Origin: CAYUZU01 sp964448675
GTDB lineage: Bacteria > Planctomycetota > Phycisphaerae > UBA1845 > Fen-1342
Direction: 5' to 3'
NCBI GenBank assembly: GCA_964448675.1
Contig: CAYUZU010000005.1
Span: forward strand, 186,001 to 250,000
Length of the DNA: 64,000 nucleotides
Shown here: piece after piece, positions 15,556-27,115 of the stretch
Layout: each line of letters begins with the position of its first letter
Numbering within the stretch: the first letter of the stretch is position 1
Notes under the pieces: generated by a model
Databases searched by the model: none
Told to the model about the DNA's origin: nothing
The model's input: only the letters and a program-made list of their open reading frames with translations
Translations under genes and position numbers: made by a program

Positions 15556-17109
15556 TCACTGCCACTCGATCGTGCTCGGCGGCTTGGTCGAGATATCGTA
15601 CGCGACGCGGTTGATGCCGCGTACCTCGTTGATGATCCGATTGCTCACCGTGGCGAGTACGTTGTGGTCGATGCGCACCCAGTCGGCGGTCATGAAGTCG
15701 CGTGATTCGACCAGGCGAATCACGCACAGGCTCTGCCCCTCGTACGACCGGTCGTCGCCCATGACCCCCACGCTGGCGACCGGCACCAGCACCGCGAATC
15801 CCTGCGCCACCTTGCGGTACCAGCCCGACGCCGTCAACTCCTCCAGCAGAATCTCGTCGGCCGAGCGCAGCACCTCCAGTCGCTCCGCGGTCACGTCGCC
15901 GGCGATGCGCACCGCCAGCCCCGGCCCGGGGAACGGGTGGCGCCAGACGAGCGCCTCGGGCAGGCCGAGCGCCTCGCCCACCAGACGCACCTCGTCCTTG
16001 AACAGTGGCCGCAGCGGCTCGACCAGGCTGAATCCCAGCTCGGCCGGCAAGCCGCCCACGTTGTGGTGTGACTTGATGATGGCGGCCTGGCCGGCGGGGC
16101 CGTGGCCGGATTCGATGACATCGGGGTAGATCGTACCCTGGGCGAGGTAGTGTGCGCTGGGGACCTTCTGCGCTTCTTCCTTGAAGACCTCGATGAACTC
16201 GTGGCCGATGATGCGGCGCTTCTCCTGCGGGTCGGTTACGCCCGCCAGCTTGTTCAGGAATCGTTCGCGCGCGTCGGCGATGTGCAGCTTCATGCCGAAG
16301 TGGTCGTGGAAGGTGGTCTCGACCATCTCCGACTCGCGCCGCCGCAGCAAGCCGTTGTCGACGAAGATGTTGACCAGGCGGTCGCCAATGGCCCGGTGAC
16401 AGATCGCCGCGGTGACGCTGCTGTCAACGCCGCCCGACAGGCCGCAGATGACGCGCTCGTCGGGGCCGACCTGTTGCCGAATGACCTCGACCGCACTCTC
16501 GATGACGTTCTCGACGCGCCATTCGCCGCGACAACCGCAGATCCGATACACGAAGTTGCGGATCATTTGCTCGCCCCCCGGGGTGTGGGTGACCTCCGGG
16601 TGAAACTGCACGCCCCAGACGGGCAGGGTCTTGTGCCGGACGGCGGCGACGGGGCAGGCGTCGGTATGGGCCATGGCCTGGAAGCAGTCGGCGACCTCCA
16701 TCACGACGTCGCCGTGGCTCATCCAGACGGACGTTTGCTCGGGCGTGTTGGCCAGGACGCCCTCGGCGTGGTCGACGTGCAGCTTGACGCGACCGTACTC
16801 ACGCGTGTGGCCGGCCTGGACCTGGCCGCCCAGGATCTGGCAGGTGAGCTGCATGCCGTAGCAGATGCCGAGGACGGGCACGCCGAGCTCGAAAACGCCG
16901 GGGTCGCAGCGCGGGGCGCCTTGCTCGTACACGCTGCGTGGGCCGCCGGACATGATGATCCCCTTGAGGTTCATCTTGCGCAGGCGGGCGGGGCTGACAT
17001 CGGGGGGCAGCAGCTCGCTGTAGACGTGGTTCTCGCGCACGCGGCGGGCGATGAGCTGGGAGTACTGGCTCCCGAAATCGAGAATCGCGACGGTCTCGCG
17101 TGGTTTCAT
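15556..17109 (-). CDS. guaA: GMP synthase (glutamine-hydrolysing)
   Basis: A 517-residue enzyme that aminates XMP to GMP using ATP and glutamine. The class I glutamine amidotransferase domain comes first, with the nucleophile in LGICYGMQLTCQILGG and the catalytic pair in VQFHPEVTHTPGG. The ATP pyrophosphatase P-loop follows as VICGLSGGVDSSVTAAI. The C-terminal dimerisation domain ends with the conserved ISTKPPSTIEWQ. The ATG at 17109 (MKPRETVAILDFGSQYSQL) fits the family's N-terminus; a 44-codon in-frame extension is not conserved. Length is normal for the family. It is the upstream gene of a pair with the Gfo/Idh oxidoreductase. Confidence 0.97.
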   Translation of the reverse strand: MKPRETVAILDFGSQYSQLIARRVRENHVYSELLPPDVSPARLRKMNLKGIIMSGGPRSVYEQGAPRCDPGVFELGVPVLGICYGMQLTCQILGGQVQAGHTREYGRVKLHVDHAEGVLANTPEQTSVWMSHGDVVMEVADCFQAMAHTDACPVAAVRHKTLPVWGVQFHPEVTHTPGGEQMIRNFVYRICGCRGEWRVENVIESAVEVIRQQVGPDERVICGLSGGVDSSVTAAICHRAIGDRLVNIFVDNGLLRRRESEMVETTFHDHFGMKLHIADARERFLNKLAGVTDPQEKRRIIGHEFIEVFKEEAQKVPSAHYLAQGTIYPDVIESGHGPAGQAAIIKSHHNVGGLPAELGFSLVEPLRPLFKDEVRLVGEALGLPEALVWRHPFPGPGLAVRIAGDVTAERLEVLRSADEILLEELTASGWYRKVAQGFAVLVPVASVGVMGDDRSYEGQSLCVIRLVESRDFMTADWVRIDHNVLATVSNRIINEVRGINRVAYDISTKPPSTIEWQ

Positions 17110-17181
17110 GGCGTTTCGATACCACGGGGTGCGACCGGGGTCAATCCGCCCCTTCGCGTCGGAACGCCGAGCAATGCCGAC

Positions 17182-17196
17182 ACACTGTTTCAGTGT
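17182..17196. promoter_or_regulatory. 15-base palindrome upstream of guaA
   Basis: ACACTG TTT CAGTGT is a perfect inverted repeat 73 bases upstream of the guaA start. It could be an operator or a small RNA hairpin in the guaA leader. No T tract follows on the leftward strand. Confidence 0.35.
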
Positions 17197-17252
17197 CGCT
17201 ACATAGCGGCGAACAAGCGCGCCAAAAAGGAACAAAAACATTGTTTAGGTGA

Positions 17253-17281
17253 TTGAAAGCGCTTTGTTTCGGTGTTACATA
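17253..17281 (+). promoter_or_regulatory. Candidate promoter overlapped by a LacI-type operator
   Basis: TTGAAA at 17253-17258 and TACATA at 17276-17281 are 17 bases apart and point toward the lipoprotein gene at 17452. The -35 is contained in TTGAAAGCGCTTTG (17253-17266), which centres on the palindrome AAAGCGCTTT and closely resembles the operator consensus of LacI/CcpA-type regulators. A bound repressor would block the -35. The region is also the upstream region of guaA on the other strand. Confidence 0.4.
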
Positions 17282-17451
17282 CGTCCGATCAATAAGTGGG
17301 CATTTGGCGCATCCGGCGCGGGATGCGGCCATCGCAGTACCACTTGTGGTTGGTTCATGGAAGAAAGGGTGGGGACGCAGATGAGCACGCCGATGGGCGT
17401 TCATCGGCACTGCAACCTACCGTGTGCGGATACCAAGGAAGGAGAATCCGT

Positions 17452-18795
17452 ATGAGAGTGCTCTGGTCGATACTGGCCATGTTGTTGGTGGTGTCACTTC
17501 TGTTGGCTCCGCTTGGCGGGTGCCCGGGGATCAGCAACCTGTTCGATCCCAACTCGACGACGGACGACGGCGGTGACGACGGCGGTGATGATGGCGGTGA
17601 CGATGGCGGTGATGACGGCGGTGATGATGATGGCGACGGTAGTGCCGCGCTGACGATCGTCAAGTCCGGCATTGCCATGCGGCACGACGCGGACATCGAA
17701 GCCGGCAACGACCTGATCGCCTATGGCACCGACACCCTGGTCGGCGTGTCGTACATCGTCCCCTCGCAGAGCCCGACGGCCGGCACCGCGGTAACGAACG
17801 CGGACCAGTACGACAGCAGTGCATTCGCGGTCGGTGGCAAGACGATTTTCCTCGCCGGCAGCAACACCGGCGGCCTCGCGTTCCAGGTCAGCGTCTATGA
17901 TGTGGCCACTGCGGCCATCACGAAGACGTTCACGACGGACGAGATTCGTCTGAACAGCATTCCGGTGAACGCCGACGACCCGGGCAATATCCAGGCCGAC
18001 GGCCACTACTGCGTGGTGATCTGCGACGACGGCACGGTCGCCGACGGCAAGATCATCAAGGTCATTGACGTGAGCAGCGGCACGCCGACGCTCGTCGCGT
18101 TCGACGTCAACCCGATCGACTACGCGAGTGGTGTCGACCAGGTTGCGGTTGATGCGGAGACGAAGAAGGTGGCCGTGGCGGCAGACGGCACGTTCTACAT
18201 CTATGACATCGCGAATCCGACGACGGCGCCGGTGCAGATCGCCTCGGCCAACGGCATCGGCGATGTGCAGATGAAGATGCACGGCGGCTACGTGATTGCA
18301 CTGGATGATCAGAGCTACCCGCAGGTGATTCTGGTCGACATCGCCAACGAGCAGATCATCACGCCGACGGATGGTCTGGCGGCGGCGGACGTTGCGCTTG
18401 GCGGCGACCTGTACGCGTTCTACGCGGACTATGACGCGGATGACAGCTCCGGCGGGCACCAGCGCGCGGCCCTCGGGGTCGTGCCGCAGACGTCGTTCAA
18501 CAAGGTGGCGCTGGCGCAGTACATCGACGGTTCGACAACGAACAACGGACTCGTCGGCTTTGGCGCCACGATGACGATCCCGCCCAAGGGTGGCTACGTG
18601 TTCCTTGCCGACTGGTACCTGCAATACAGCCAGGGCACGACGTCGTTCACCGTGCCGGCGGATCCGGCGGGCGTGGATGCCTATGGCTGCCCGGCCTGGG
18701 ACATTGACAGCAGCGATACGGTCGTGGCCTTCAAGACGTCGGCCAACCGCTCGGACAACACGAGCACGACGGTCGGCTACATCGTTCTGCCGTAA
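17452..18795 (+). CDS. Lipoprotein with Asp-Gly repeat and LVIVD-like beta-propeller
   Basis: A 447-residue exported protein. The ATG at 17452 has AAGGAAGGAGA upstream. The signal peptide ends with the lipobox LGGC (Cys24). A spacer of repeated DDGG units (residues 38-63) tethers the rest. The remaining 380 residues contain repeated strand patterns such as FQVSVYDVATAAITKTF, GKIIKVIDVSSGTPTLVAF, FYIYDIANPTTAPVQIA and VILVDIANEQIITPTDGL, spaced about 50-60 residues apart, as in surface beta-propellers. No enzymatic motif is visible. Likely outer-surface or periplasmic; role unknown. The gene is monocistronic and ends at a strong hairpin. Confidence 0.75.
   Translation: MRVLWSILAMLLVVSLLLAPLGGCPGISNLFDPNSTTDDGGDDGGDDGGDDGGDDGGDDDGDGSAALTIVKSGIAMRHDADIEAGNDLIAYGTDTLVGVSYIVPSQSPTAGTAVTNADQYDSSAFAVGGKTIFLAGSNTGGLAFQVSVYDVATAAITKTFTTDEIRLNSIPVNADDPGNIQADGHYCVVICDDGTVADGKIIKVIDVSSGTPTLVAFDVNPIDYASGVDQVAVDAETKKVAVAADGTFYIYDIANPTTAPVQIASANGIGDVQMKMHGGYVIALDDQSYPQVILVDIANEQIITPTDGLAAADVALGGDLYAFYADYDADDSSGGHQRAALGVVPQTSFNKVALAQYIDGSTTNNGLVGFGATMTIPPKGGYVFLADWYLQYSQGTTSFTVPADPAGVDAYGCPAWDIDSSDTVVAFKTSANRSDNTSTTVGYIVLP
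17563..17622 (+). repeat. Five tandem 12-base units encoding DDGG
   Basis: The unit is GAYGAYGGCGGT, where Y varies between C and T, repeated five times in frame and followed by a degenerate GATGATGATGGCGACGGT. It encodes an acidic flexible linker just after the lipid-modified cysteine. Third-position differences between copies show the repeat is not a very recent expansion. Confidence 0.85.
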
Positions 18796-18850
18796 GCGAT
18801 CGGCGCGGCCGTCGCACCAACGGCCGTGCGAGCAATGCACCAATCAACCG

Positions 18851-18877
18851 CGGCGGGCGTCCTTGCGGCGCCCGCCG
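18851..18877. terminator. Bidirectional terminator between lipoprotein gene and uvrA
   Basis: A nine-base perfect stem CGGCGGGCG / CGCCCGCCG with a nine-base loop and TCGTTT following on the plus strand. It lies between the stops of two converging genes. Confidence 0.7.
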
Positions 18878-18917
18878 TCGTTTCTGGTGGGCATGCGGGC
18901 TGGCCGGGCGACAGCGG

Positions 18918-21821
<2,904 letters not shown>

Positions 21822-22103
21822 ACGCCGCCTCCGTGCTCATGATGATCTGCCGGCGGCCATCGGCGGGCGTTGTCCCCGCACCCGTCGGTCAGCCGGCCAC
21901 GTATCAACGAAGCCACTTAGTGTACCGCGGCGGGGCTGCAAATGGCAGGGGTCGGCGGGAAACGCGTGCCCGGCCGCCGAGGGCCGGTGGCGTGCCGGGC
22001 GAAGCGATTCTTCTGTAAAATGCTTTGGGAAATAGACTTAGTGGGTCTGTCCGCACGAAGCGATGGGCCCGCGGCGCTTTCAGGCGGCGTCTGGACGGGC
22101 CGG

Positions 22104-22688
22104 CTACCGCGTGTCGCCCGGGTAGAAAGCGGTGCCGTCGACGTCCACAACCAGTACAGCCTTGAGCTCGGGAACGTAAGCGCTTACGAGAAACGCCGTC
22201 CCGTCAGGCAGGTAGCTGCCGCTGGCGAAGCTCGCCTCGATCAGACCGCCGCCGCCGAATTGTCGAATGGTCTCCATCTCCACCGGCCAGTCGGCATCGA
22301 CGGGTGTGCCGGCCCAACTCACGATGCCCACCAGGCTGCCGCTGGTGAGATCGGGCCGGGGTCCGATATCGGGTGCGGCTTGCGCCAGCGCCTGCCAGTC
22401 GTGATCGTCGGCGACCTGCAGGAGGCTGAGCCGGGGCCCGAGGGGTTTGCACAGCGGCCGCAAGGCGTCCGGTTCGCGCACCACCACGTGGCGCGTGTTG
22501 TTGAGGGGTCTTGCGGGCGCGTTTTCGAGGTCGCCCAGCGTGACCGTCCGCACCCGCACGCTCTGGCGACACGCGGCGGCCACCAGCAGCACCACGCCCG
22601 CCGCCAGCACGCCGGCGACGGCGGTGCGGCGCGGGTTGCAAAGCAATCCTTGCGCCCGTAATCTGACCTGTTCCCGCTGATAGACCAT
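22104..22688 (-). CDS. Hypothetical lipoprotein-like protein
   Basis: A 194-residue protein with a basic N-terminus, a hydrophobic stretch AVAGVLAAGVVLLVAAAC and a cysteine at 40 in a possible lipobox. The mature region has no recognised domain. It ends with two neighbouring segments, FLVSAYVPELKAVLVV and DVDGTAFYPGD, suggesting a small beta-rich domain. It is divergent from ald, with the start codons 50 bases apart. The exact start is uncertain because no ribosome binding site is seen. Codon use agrees with neighbouring genes, which supports a real gene. I cannot assign a function. Confidence 0.55.
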   Translation of the reverse strand: MVYQREQVRLRAQGLLCNPRRTAVAGVLAAGVVLLVAAACRQSVRVRTVTLGDLENAPARPLNNTRHVVVREPDALRPLCKPLGPRLSLLQVADDHDWQALAQAAPDIGPRPDLTSGSLVGIVSWAGTPVDADWPVEMETIRQFGGGGLIEASFASGSYLPDGTAFLVSAYVPELKAVLVVDVDGTAFYPGDTR

Positions 22689-22737
22689 GTCGTCGTGGTC
22701 AGTATCGGCCAGTTCGCATCCCTCCAGGAGTTGTCAG

Positions 22738-23847
22738 ATGATCATCGGCGTTCCCAAAGAGGTGAAGCCGGACGAGTACCGCGTCGCGGTCACGCCGGCA
22801 GGGGTAGAGAAGCTCAAGCAGAAAGGGCATCGCGTTCTGATCGAGCAGGGCGCGGGGGTTGGCTCCGGCATCGTGGATAGCGATTACGAGGCGTACGGAG
22901 CCGAGCTGGTTTCGACTGCGAAGGCGGTCTGGGAGCAGGCGGAGCTGATCTGCAAGGTGAAGGAGCCGCTGGCGCCCGAGATCGAGATGATTCGCGAAGA
23001 CCAGGTGGTGTTCACCTACTTTCACTTCGCCGCCAGCCGGGAGCTGACCGAGGGCGTGCGCGATTCGCGCTGCATCGCGATTGCCTACGAGACCATCGTC
23101 GACAAGGAGGGTCGCCTGCCGCTGCTCGCGCCGATGAGCGAGGTGGCCGGCAAGATGAGCATCCAGGAGGGAGCCAAGTTCCTCGAAAAGCCGATGGAAG
23201 GCCGCGGCATTCTGCTGGGGGGCATCCCGGGCGTCGAGCCGGCGAACGTGCTGGTGCTCGGCGGCGGCATTGTCGGGACGTGTGCCGCGCGGCTGGCATC
23301 GGGCCTGGGCGCCAACGTGGCGATCATGGACATCGACCTGTATCGTCTGCGCTACCTCGACGAGATCATGCCCGACAACGTCATGACCGTGTACAGCACC
23401 GACGAGGCGATTCGTCGGCACCTGAAGACGGCTGATCTTGTGGTCGGGGCCGTCCTGATTCCGGGTGCGCGCTGCCCGATGCTGGTGCGCCGGGAGTACC
23501 TGAAGCTGATGCAGGCGGGTTCGGTCATCGTCGACGTGGGCGTTGATCAAGGTGGGTGCTGCGAGACGACGCACGCGACGACGCACAAGGACCCGATCTA
23601 CGTCGTCGACGACGTCGTGCACTACGGCGTGGCGAACATGCCCGGCGCCGTTGGCCGCACCAGCACGTTCGGCCTGACCAACGCGACGATACCGTACCTG
23701 GTCAAGCTGGCGAACCTCGGCTGGGAGAAGGCCTGCGGCGACGATCCCGGCCTGGCGTGGGGCCTCAACATGGTGCGCGGCAAGATCACGAACCAACCGG
23801 TGGCCGAAGCGTTTGACTTGCCTTTTGAACCGTACAGTACGAAATAG
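22738..23847 (+). CDS. ald: L-alanine dehydrogenase
   Basis: A 369-residue enzyme that interconverts L-alanine and pyruvate plus ammonia with NAD. The N-terminal domain begins IIGVPKEVKPDEYRVAVTP, with the substrate-binding arginine and lysine, and VFTYFHFAAS carries the catalytic histidine. The NAD-binding fold is VLVLGGGIVGTCAARLASGL with an acidic MDID at the end of the second strand. DVGVDQGGCCETTHATTH matches the conserved acidic and histidine segment. The ATG at 22738 has AGGAG upstream, which rejects a 17-codon extension. It heads a run with an HlyD-type adaptor and an ABC ATPase, though the 90-base gap leaves co-transcription open. Confidence 0.95.
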   Translation: MIIGVPKEVKPDEYRVAVTPAGVEKLKQKGHRVLIEQGAGVGSGIVDSDYEAYGAELVSTAKAVWEQAELICKVKEPLAPEIEMIREDQVVFTYFHFAASRELTEGVRDSRCIAIAYETIVDKEGRLPLLAPMSEVAGKMSIQEGAKFLEKPMEGRGILLGGIPGVEPANVLVLGGGIVGTCAARLASGLGANVAIMDIDLYRLRYLDEIMPDNVMTVYSTDEAIRRHLKTADLVVGAVLIPGARCPMLVRREYLKLMQAGSVIVDVGVDQGGCCETTHATTHKDPIYVVDDVVHYGVANMPGAVGRTSTFGLTNATIPYLVKLANLGWEKACGDDPGLAWGLNMVRGKITNQPVAEAFDLPFEPYSTK

Positions 23848-23937
23848 CTCGCCTCGACCCGCGAATTCGTTGATGATGAAGTGTGGCGCCGGCCACGCAC
23901 CGGCCGGCTGCGCTCTGCCAGCCCCGAGGTGACCGAG

Positions 23938-25314
23938 ATGACCAAGTGGTTGATCCTGCTACTGGCCGTGGCACTGCTCGTGATCGTGTACCTGGTCACG
24001 ATCCAGTTCGAATTCACGCCGCCGTGGGCCCAGCCCAAGTTCGGTGAAGTCACCCGGGGCGATATTCGGGTGCCGATCACCGCGTCGGGCCTGATCCACG
24101 CCGCCATGGTGATCGAGGTGAAGTCCCAAGCTTCGGGCGAGATTGTCGACGTGCCCGTGGTCGAAGGCGACTACGTCCGCAAGGACGAGACTCTCGTCGT
24201 GCTCGATCCGGATGACGAGCAGCGGGCGGTCGACCGGGCCCAGGCCGAATACGAGCGGGCCCAGGCCGCGCTGCGGCAGGCGCAGGTGGCCGTCAAGCAG
24301 GCCGATATCAGCGTCGACAACGCCGAGGCGCGCCTGGAAGAGATGAAGGCCCGGGCCGACATCACCGCCTTCGAACTGAACAAGATCAGGGGTTGGGAAG
24401 AGCAGGGCCGCACCGACCTGTACACGCCGCAGCAGTTGCACGACGCCCAGGCGCAGCACGCGATGAACGTCGCGCTCAAGCAGCAGGCCGAGGTGGCGAT
24501 CCGCAGCGCCAAGATGTCCACCGAAGACGCCGAGGCGGTCGTGCAGTCGCAGGAGGCGATCGTCCGCTCGGCCAAGAAGGCGCTCGAGGATGCCGAGGAG
24601 CGCCTGAGTGAAACCACCGTCCGTGCGACACAGGACGGCATCGTGACCGAGGTGTACGTCAAGGCCGGCATGCTGGTGCAGTCCGGCACGCAGAGTCTGA
24701 CGGGGGGCACCCCGCTGATGAAGATCGCCGACATCGCCACCAAGAAGGTCATCGCGCGACTCGACGAGGCCGACTATGGCCGGGTGCTCGATATCTCGCC
24801 CCTGACCGCGCTGCCCGAGGAGCCGGGGCTGCGTGAGGCGGCGGCGGCCGGCGAGGCGGACCTGGAGCAGCGCAGCGGCAACGTGACTCTCACGGTCGAT
24901 GCGTTTCCGGAGGATCGTTTCGCGGGCCGGATCGATCGGGTCGAGCCGCAGGGCAAGCTCAACCCGGGCTCGTCCATCATCCAGTTCGACGTGCATGTGG
25001 TGATATCCGACCAGGAAGCCCATCTGCTGCCGCTCGGGGCGCAGGCCCAGGTCGAATTCACCGTGGAAAGCGCGAGCGACGTCTTGCGTGTGCCGGCCGA
25101 TGCGGTGAAGTCCCTCGAGGAGCAGCGCGGAATCTACCTGCAGCGGCCGCCGGCGGCGGGTGAGAAGTACGGCCGCAAGTTCCTGCCGTGCCGCTTCGGC
25201 ATTACCGATGGCGAGTTCACGCAGATCGTGTCGGTGATTGGCGGCGAAATGCCGGAGGTCGGCACCAAGGTCTATACGCAACTGCCGCCCGACACCGATG
25301 AACGAGGCCGCTAG
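23938..25314 (+). CDS. HlyD/MacA-type periplasmic adaptor protein
   Basis: A 458-residue membrane-fusion protein. Residues 5-25 form one N-terminal membrane anchor (WLILLLAVALLVIVYLV). A half lipoyl motif IEVKSQASGEIVDVPVVEGD is followed by a long alpha-helical hairpin (about 100-220, Ala/Gln/Glu rich with heptads), the second lipoyl half VRATQDGIVTEVYVKAGMLV and beta-barrel segments. Such adaptors link an inner-membrane ABC transporter to an outer-membrane channel or act in lipoprotein/peptide export. The ATPase gene follows 17 bases later, so the two should work together. No outer-membrane factor or permease is encoded next to them. Confidence 0.88.
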   Translation: MTKWLILLLAVALLVIVYLVTIQFEFTPPWAQPKFGEVTRGDIRVPITASGLIHAAMVIEVKSQASGEIVDVPVVEGDYVRKDETLVVLDPDDEQRAVDRAQAEYERAQAALRQAQVAVKQADISVDNAEARLEEMKARADITAFELNKIRGWEEQGRTDLYTPQQLHDAQAQHAMNVALKQQAEVAIRSAKMSTEDAEAVVQSQEAIVRSAKKALEDAEERLSETTVRATQDGIVTEVYVKAGMLVQSGTQSLTGGTPLMKIADIATKKVIARLDEADYGRVLDISPLTALPEEPGLREAAAAGEADLEQRSGNVTLTVDAFPEDRFAGRIDRVEPQGKLNPGSSIIQFDVHVVISDQEAHLLPLGAQAQVEFTVESASDVLRVPADAVKSLEEQRGIYLQRPPAAGEKYGRKFLPCRFGITDGEFTQIVSVIGGEMPEVGTKVYTQLPPDTDERGR

Positions 25315-25331
25315 AAACGGAGCAAACGCCG

Positions 25332-26522
25332 GTGCCGCTGATCGAAACGCGTGGCCTGACCAAGCTGTATCGCATGGGCGATTCGGTGGTGCGCGCGCTC
25401 GACGGCGTCGATCTGAGCATCGACCACGGCGAGTTCATCGCCATCACCGGCCCGTCGGGCAGCGGCAAGAGCACGATGATGCACCTGCTCGGCTGTCTCG
25501 ACCGCCCGACCGCCGGCACCTATCTGTTCGACGGCCAGGACGTCAGCAACTTCTCGGATGCCCGGCTCGCCGAGATCCGCAACCGCCAGATCGGCTTCGT
25601 GTTCCAGACCTTCAACCTGATCAACCGCACCACGGCGGCCGAAAACGTGGCCGTGCCGCTGTTCTATGCCCGCAAGACCGCTTTGCAGCAGCCCGCGGGC
25701 CGAGCGCTCGAGCGGGTCGGCCTCAGCGCCCGCGCCACGCACCTGCCGAGCGAGCTTTCCGGCGGCGAGCGGCAGCGGGTGGCGATTGCCCGCGCCATCG
25801 TCAACGACCCGCTGCTGTTGATGGCGGACGAGCCGACCGGCAACCTCGACTCGCGCACCGGCGCGCAGATCATGCGGATCTTCCGGGAGCTCAACGATCA
25901 GGGCGTCACGATCGTCATGGTGACCCACGAGCCCGAGATCGCGGAGCAAGCCCGCCGGATTGTCCAGATGCGCGACGGCAAGATCGTCTCGGACCGGCTG
26001 GTGGACGACATCCTGCGCGAGGAGGGTCGATCGCGGGTGCGACACGCCGCCGACGCGCCGGAAGCGGAGCTGCCCCCCGTGGAGGAAGGGACGGCAGCCG
26101 AGGAGCAGGGGGCCATGCCGCCGCGGGTACCGCGGGGCGCAACGGCGAGCCTGGTGATGGGGCTGATCGCGGCGGGGCTGTGGGCCGTTTCGCTGGGCGT
26201 CCAGTTCGTGCTGCAGCAGATGTATGACGTACAGGCGATTCAGGCGCAGGCGCAGCAGGGTAAGATGCCGCCCGCCGGGATGATCGTGGCGTCGCTCGGC
26301 TCGGCGGGAGCGATTCTGGCGGCGCTGGTGCTGGGCGTTCTGGCGATCGTGTTCGGGATGGGCGCCCGCAAGCGGATGCGGCGCGAGGTCGGCCAATGGG
26401 TGGGACGCTGGCGCATGGTGGTCGGCATGCTGCTCGGCGTGGTGGCCGTCGGCTTGCCGCTGGTGGGTGTGGTGGTGGCGATTGTGCAGCTCGCCGCGGG
26501 CAACTCGCCGATGGCGCCGTGA
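25332..26522 (+). CDS. MacB/LolD-type ABC ATPase with C-terminal membrane tail
   Basis: A 396-residue protein starting with GTG, with CGGAG upstream. Residues 1-230 are a typical LolD/MacB nucleotide-binding domain: Walker A ITGPSGSGKSTMMHLLG, FVFQTFNLINRTTAAENV with the Q-loop, signature LSGGERQRVAIARA, Walker B LLLMADEPTGNLD and the switch histidine in VMVTHEPE. An acidic Pro/Glu linker (about 240-275) is followed by three hydrophobic segments near 279-300, 322-345 and 365-388. That tail is not the FtsX-type permease of MacB, because it lacks the large periplasmic domain and fourth helix. The tail resembles small membrane domains such as DUF4190. The permease partner is missing from the window. 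Confidence 0.85.
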   Translation: MPLIETRGLTKLYRMGDSVVRALDGVDLSIDHGEFIAITGPSGSGKSTMMHLLGCLDRPTAGTYLFDGQDVSNFSDARLAEIRNRQIGFVFQTFNLINRTTAAENVAVPLFYARKTALQQPAGRALERVGLSARATHLPSELSGGERQRVAIARAIVNDPLLLMADEPTGNLDSRTGAQIMRIFRELNDQGVTIVMVTHEPEIAEQARRIVQMRDGKIVSDRLVDDILREEGRSRVRHAADAPEAELPPVEEGTAAEEQGAMPPRVPRGATASLVMGLIAAGLWAVSLGVQFVLQQMYDVQAIQAQAQQGKMPPAGMIVASLGSAGAILAALVLGVLAIVFGMGARKRMRREVGQWVGRWRMVVGMLLGVVAVGLPLVGVVVAIVQLAAGNSPMAP

Positions 26523-26564
26523 CGGGGTGGCCCCACCGGGGCAAATGATCGGACCTGGGGCCTA

Positions 26565-26593
26565 TTGCGACCGGGGACCGGGCTACCTATACT
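26565..26593 (+). promoter_or_regulatory. Sigma-70 promoter of rpsO
   Basis: TTGCGA at 26565-26570 and TATACT at 26588-26593 are separated by 17 bases. The -10 is identical to that of the dnaG promoter in this window. Predicted start about 26600, leaving a leader of about 85 bases before rpsO. Confidence 0.65.
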
Positions 26594-26684
26594 TGTGGTT
26601 TAATTCTGGCAGGCTGCGCTGGCACCCCCGATCGCCCCGGGGGCCGGCTGGGGCACGCCCAAGTGATGAAAGGGATCAAGGGCC

Positions 26685-26954
26685 ATGGCGCTGACCAACG
26701 AGAAGAAGACGGAGATTCTGGGGTCTCATCGACGGCATGATGAAGATACGGGCTCGGCCGAGGTGCAGATCGCGCTGCTTACCGCGCGCATTCAGCAGCT
26801 CACCGAGCATCTCAAGACCCACAAGAAAGACCACTCGTCGCGGCGCGGTTTGCTCAAGATGGTGGGGAAGCGGTCGTCGCTGCTCAAGTTCCTGGCACGC
26901 CGCAACCGCGATCAGTACCTGGCGACCATCGCCAAACTGGGCCTGCGCAAGTAG
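26685..26954 (+). CDS. rpsO: 30S ribosomal protein S15
   Basis: An 89-residue ribosomal protein, the normal length. The conserved landmarks are HDEDTGSAEVQIALLTARI, the 16S rRNA-contacting LTEHLKTHKKDHSSRRGL and VGKRSSLLKFLARR. S15 binds the central domain of 16S rRNA and often represses its own translation through its leader. It is upstream of pnp, the arrangement seen in many bacteria. A terminator hairpin lies just after the stop, so pnp may be expressed from read-through or its own promoter. Confidence 0.97.
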   Translation: MALTNEKKTEILGSHRRHDEDTGSAEVQIALLTARIQQLTEHLKTHKKDHSSRRGLLKMVGKRSSLLKFLARRNRDQYLATIAKLGLRK

Positions 26955-26962
26955 ATAGGATC

Positions 26963-26987
26963 ACGCCCTCGTGGGCGTCGTTTTGTT
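26963..26987 (+). terminator. Intrinsic terminator between rpsO and pnp
   Basis: Stem ACGCCC / GGGCGT with a four-base loop TCGT, followed by CGTTTTGTTT. Eight bases past the rpsO stop. A second, looser hairpin (GCGGT / ACCGC) lies near 27007-27022. Confidence 0.7.
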
Positions 26988-27115
26988 TCGGTCATGCCCT
27001 CGCGGTGCCGGGACCGCTGGCGGGGGCGTTGTCGTTTTCCTGGGGTGCGGCTCGCCGCCACGCGTCGTGCACACCCCGTTGTCGGTAGGTCGAGAGAGTA
27101 GAAGAGAACAAGAAG

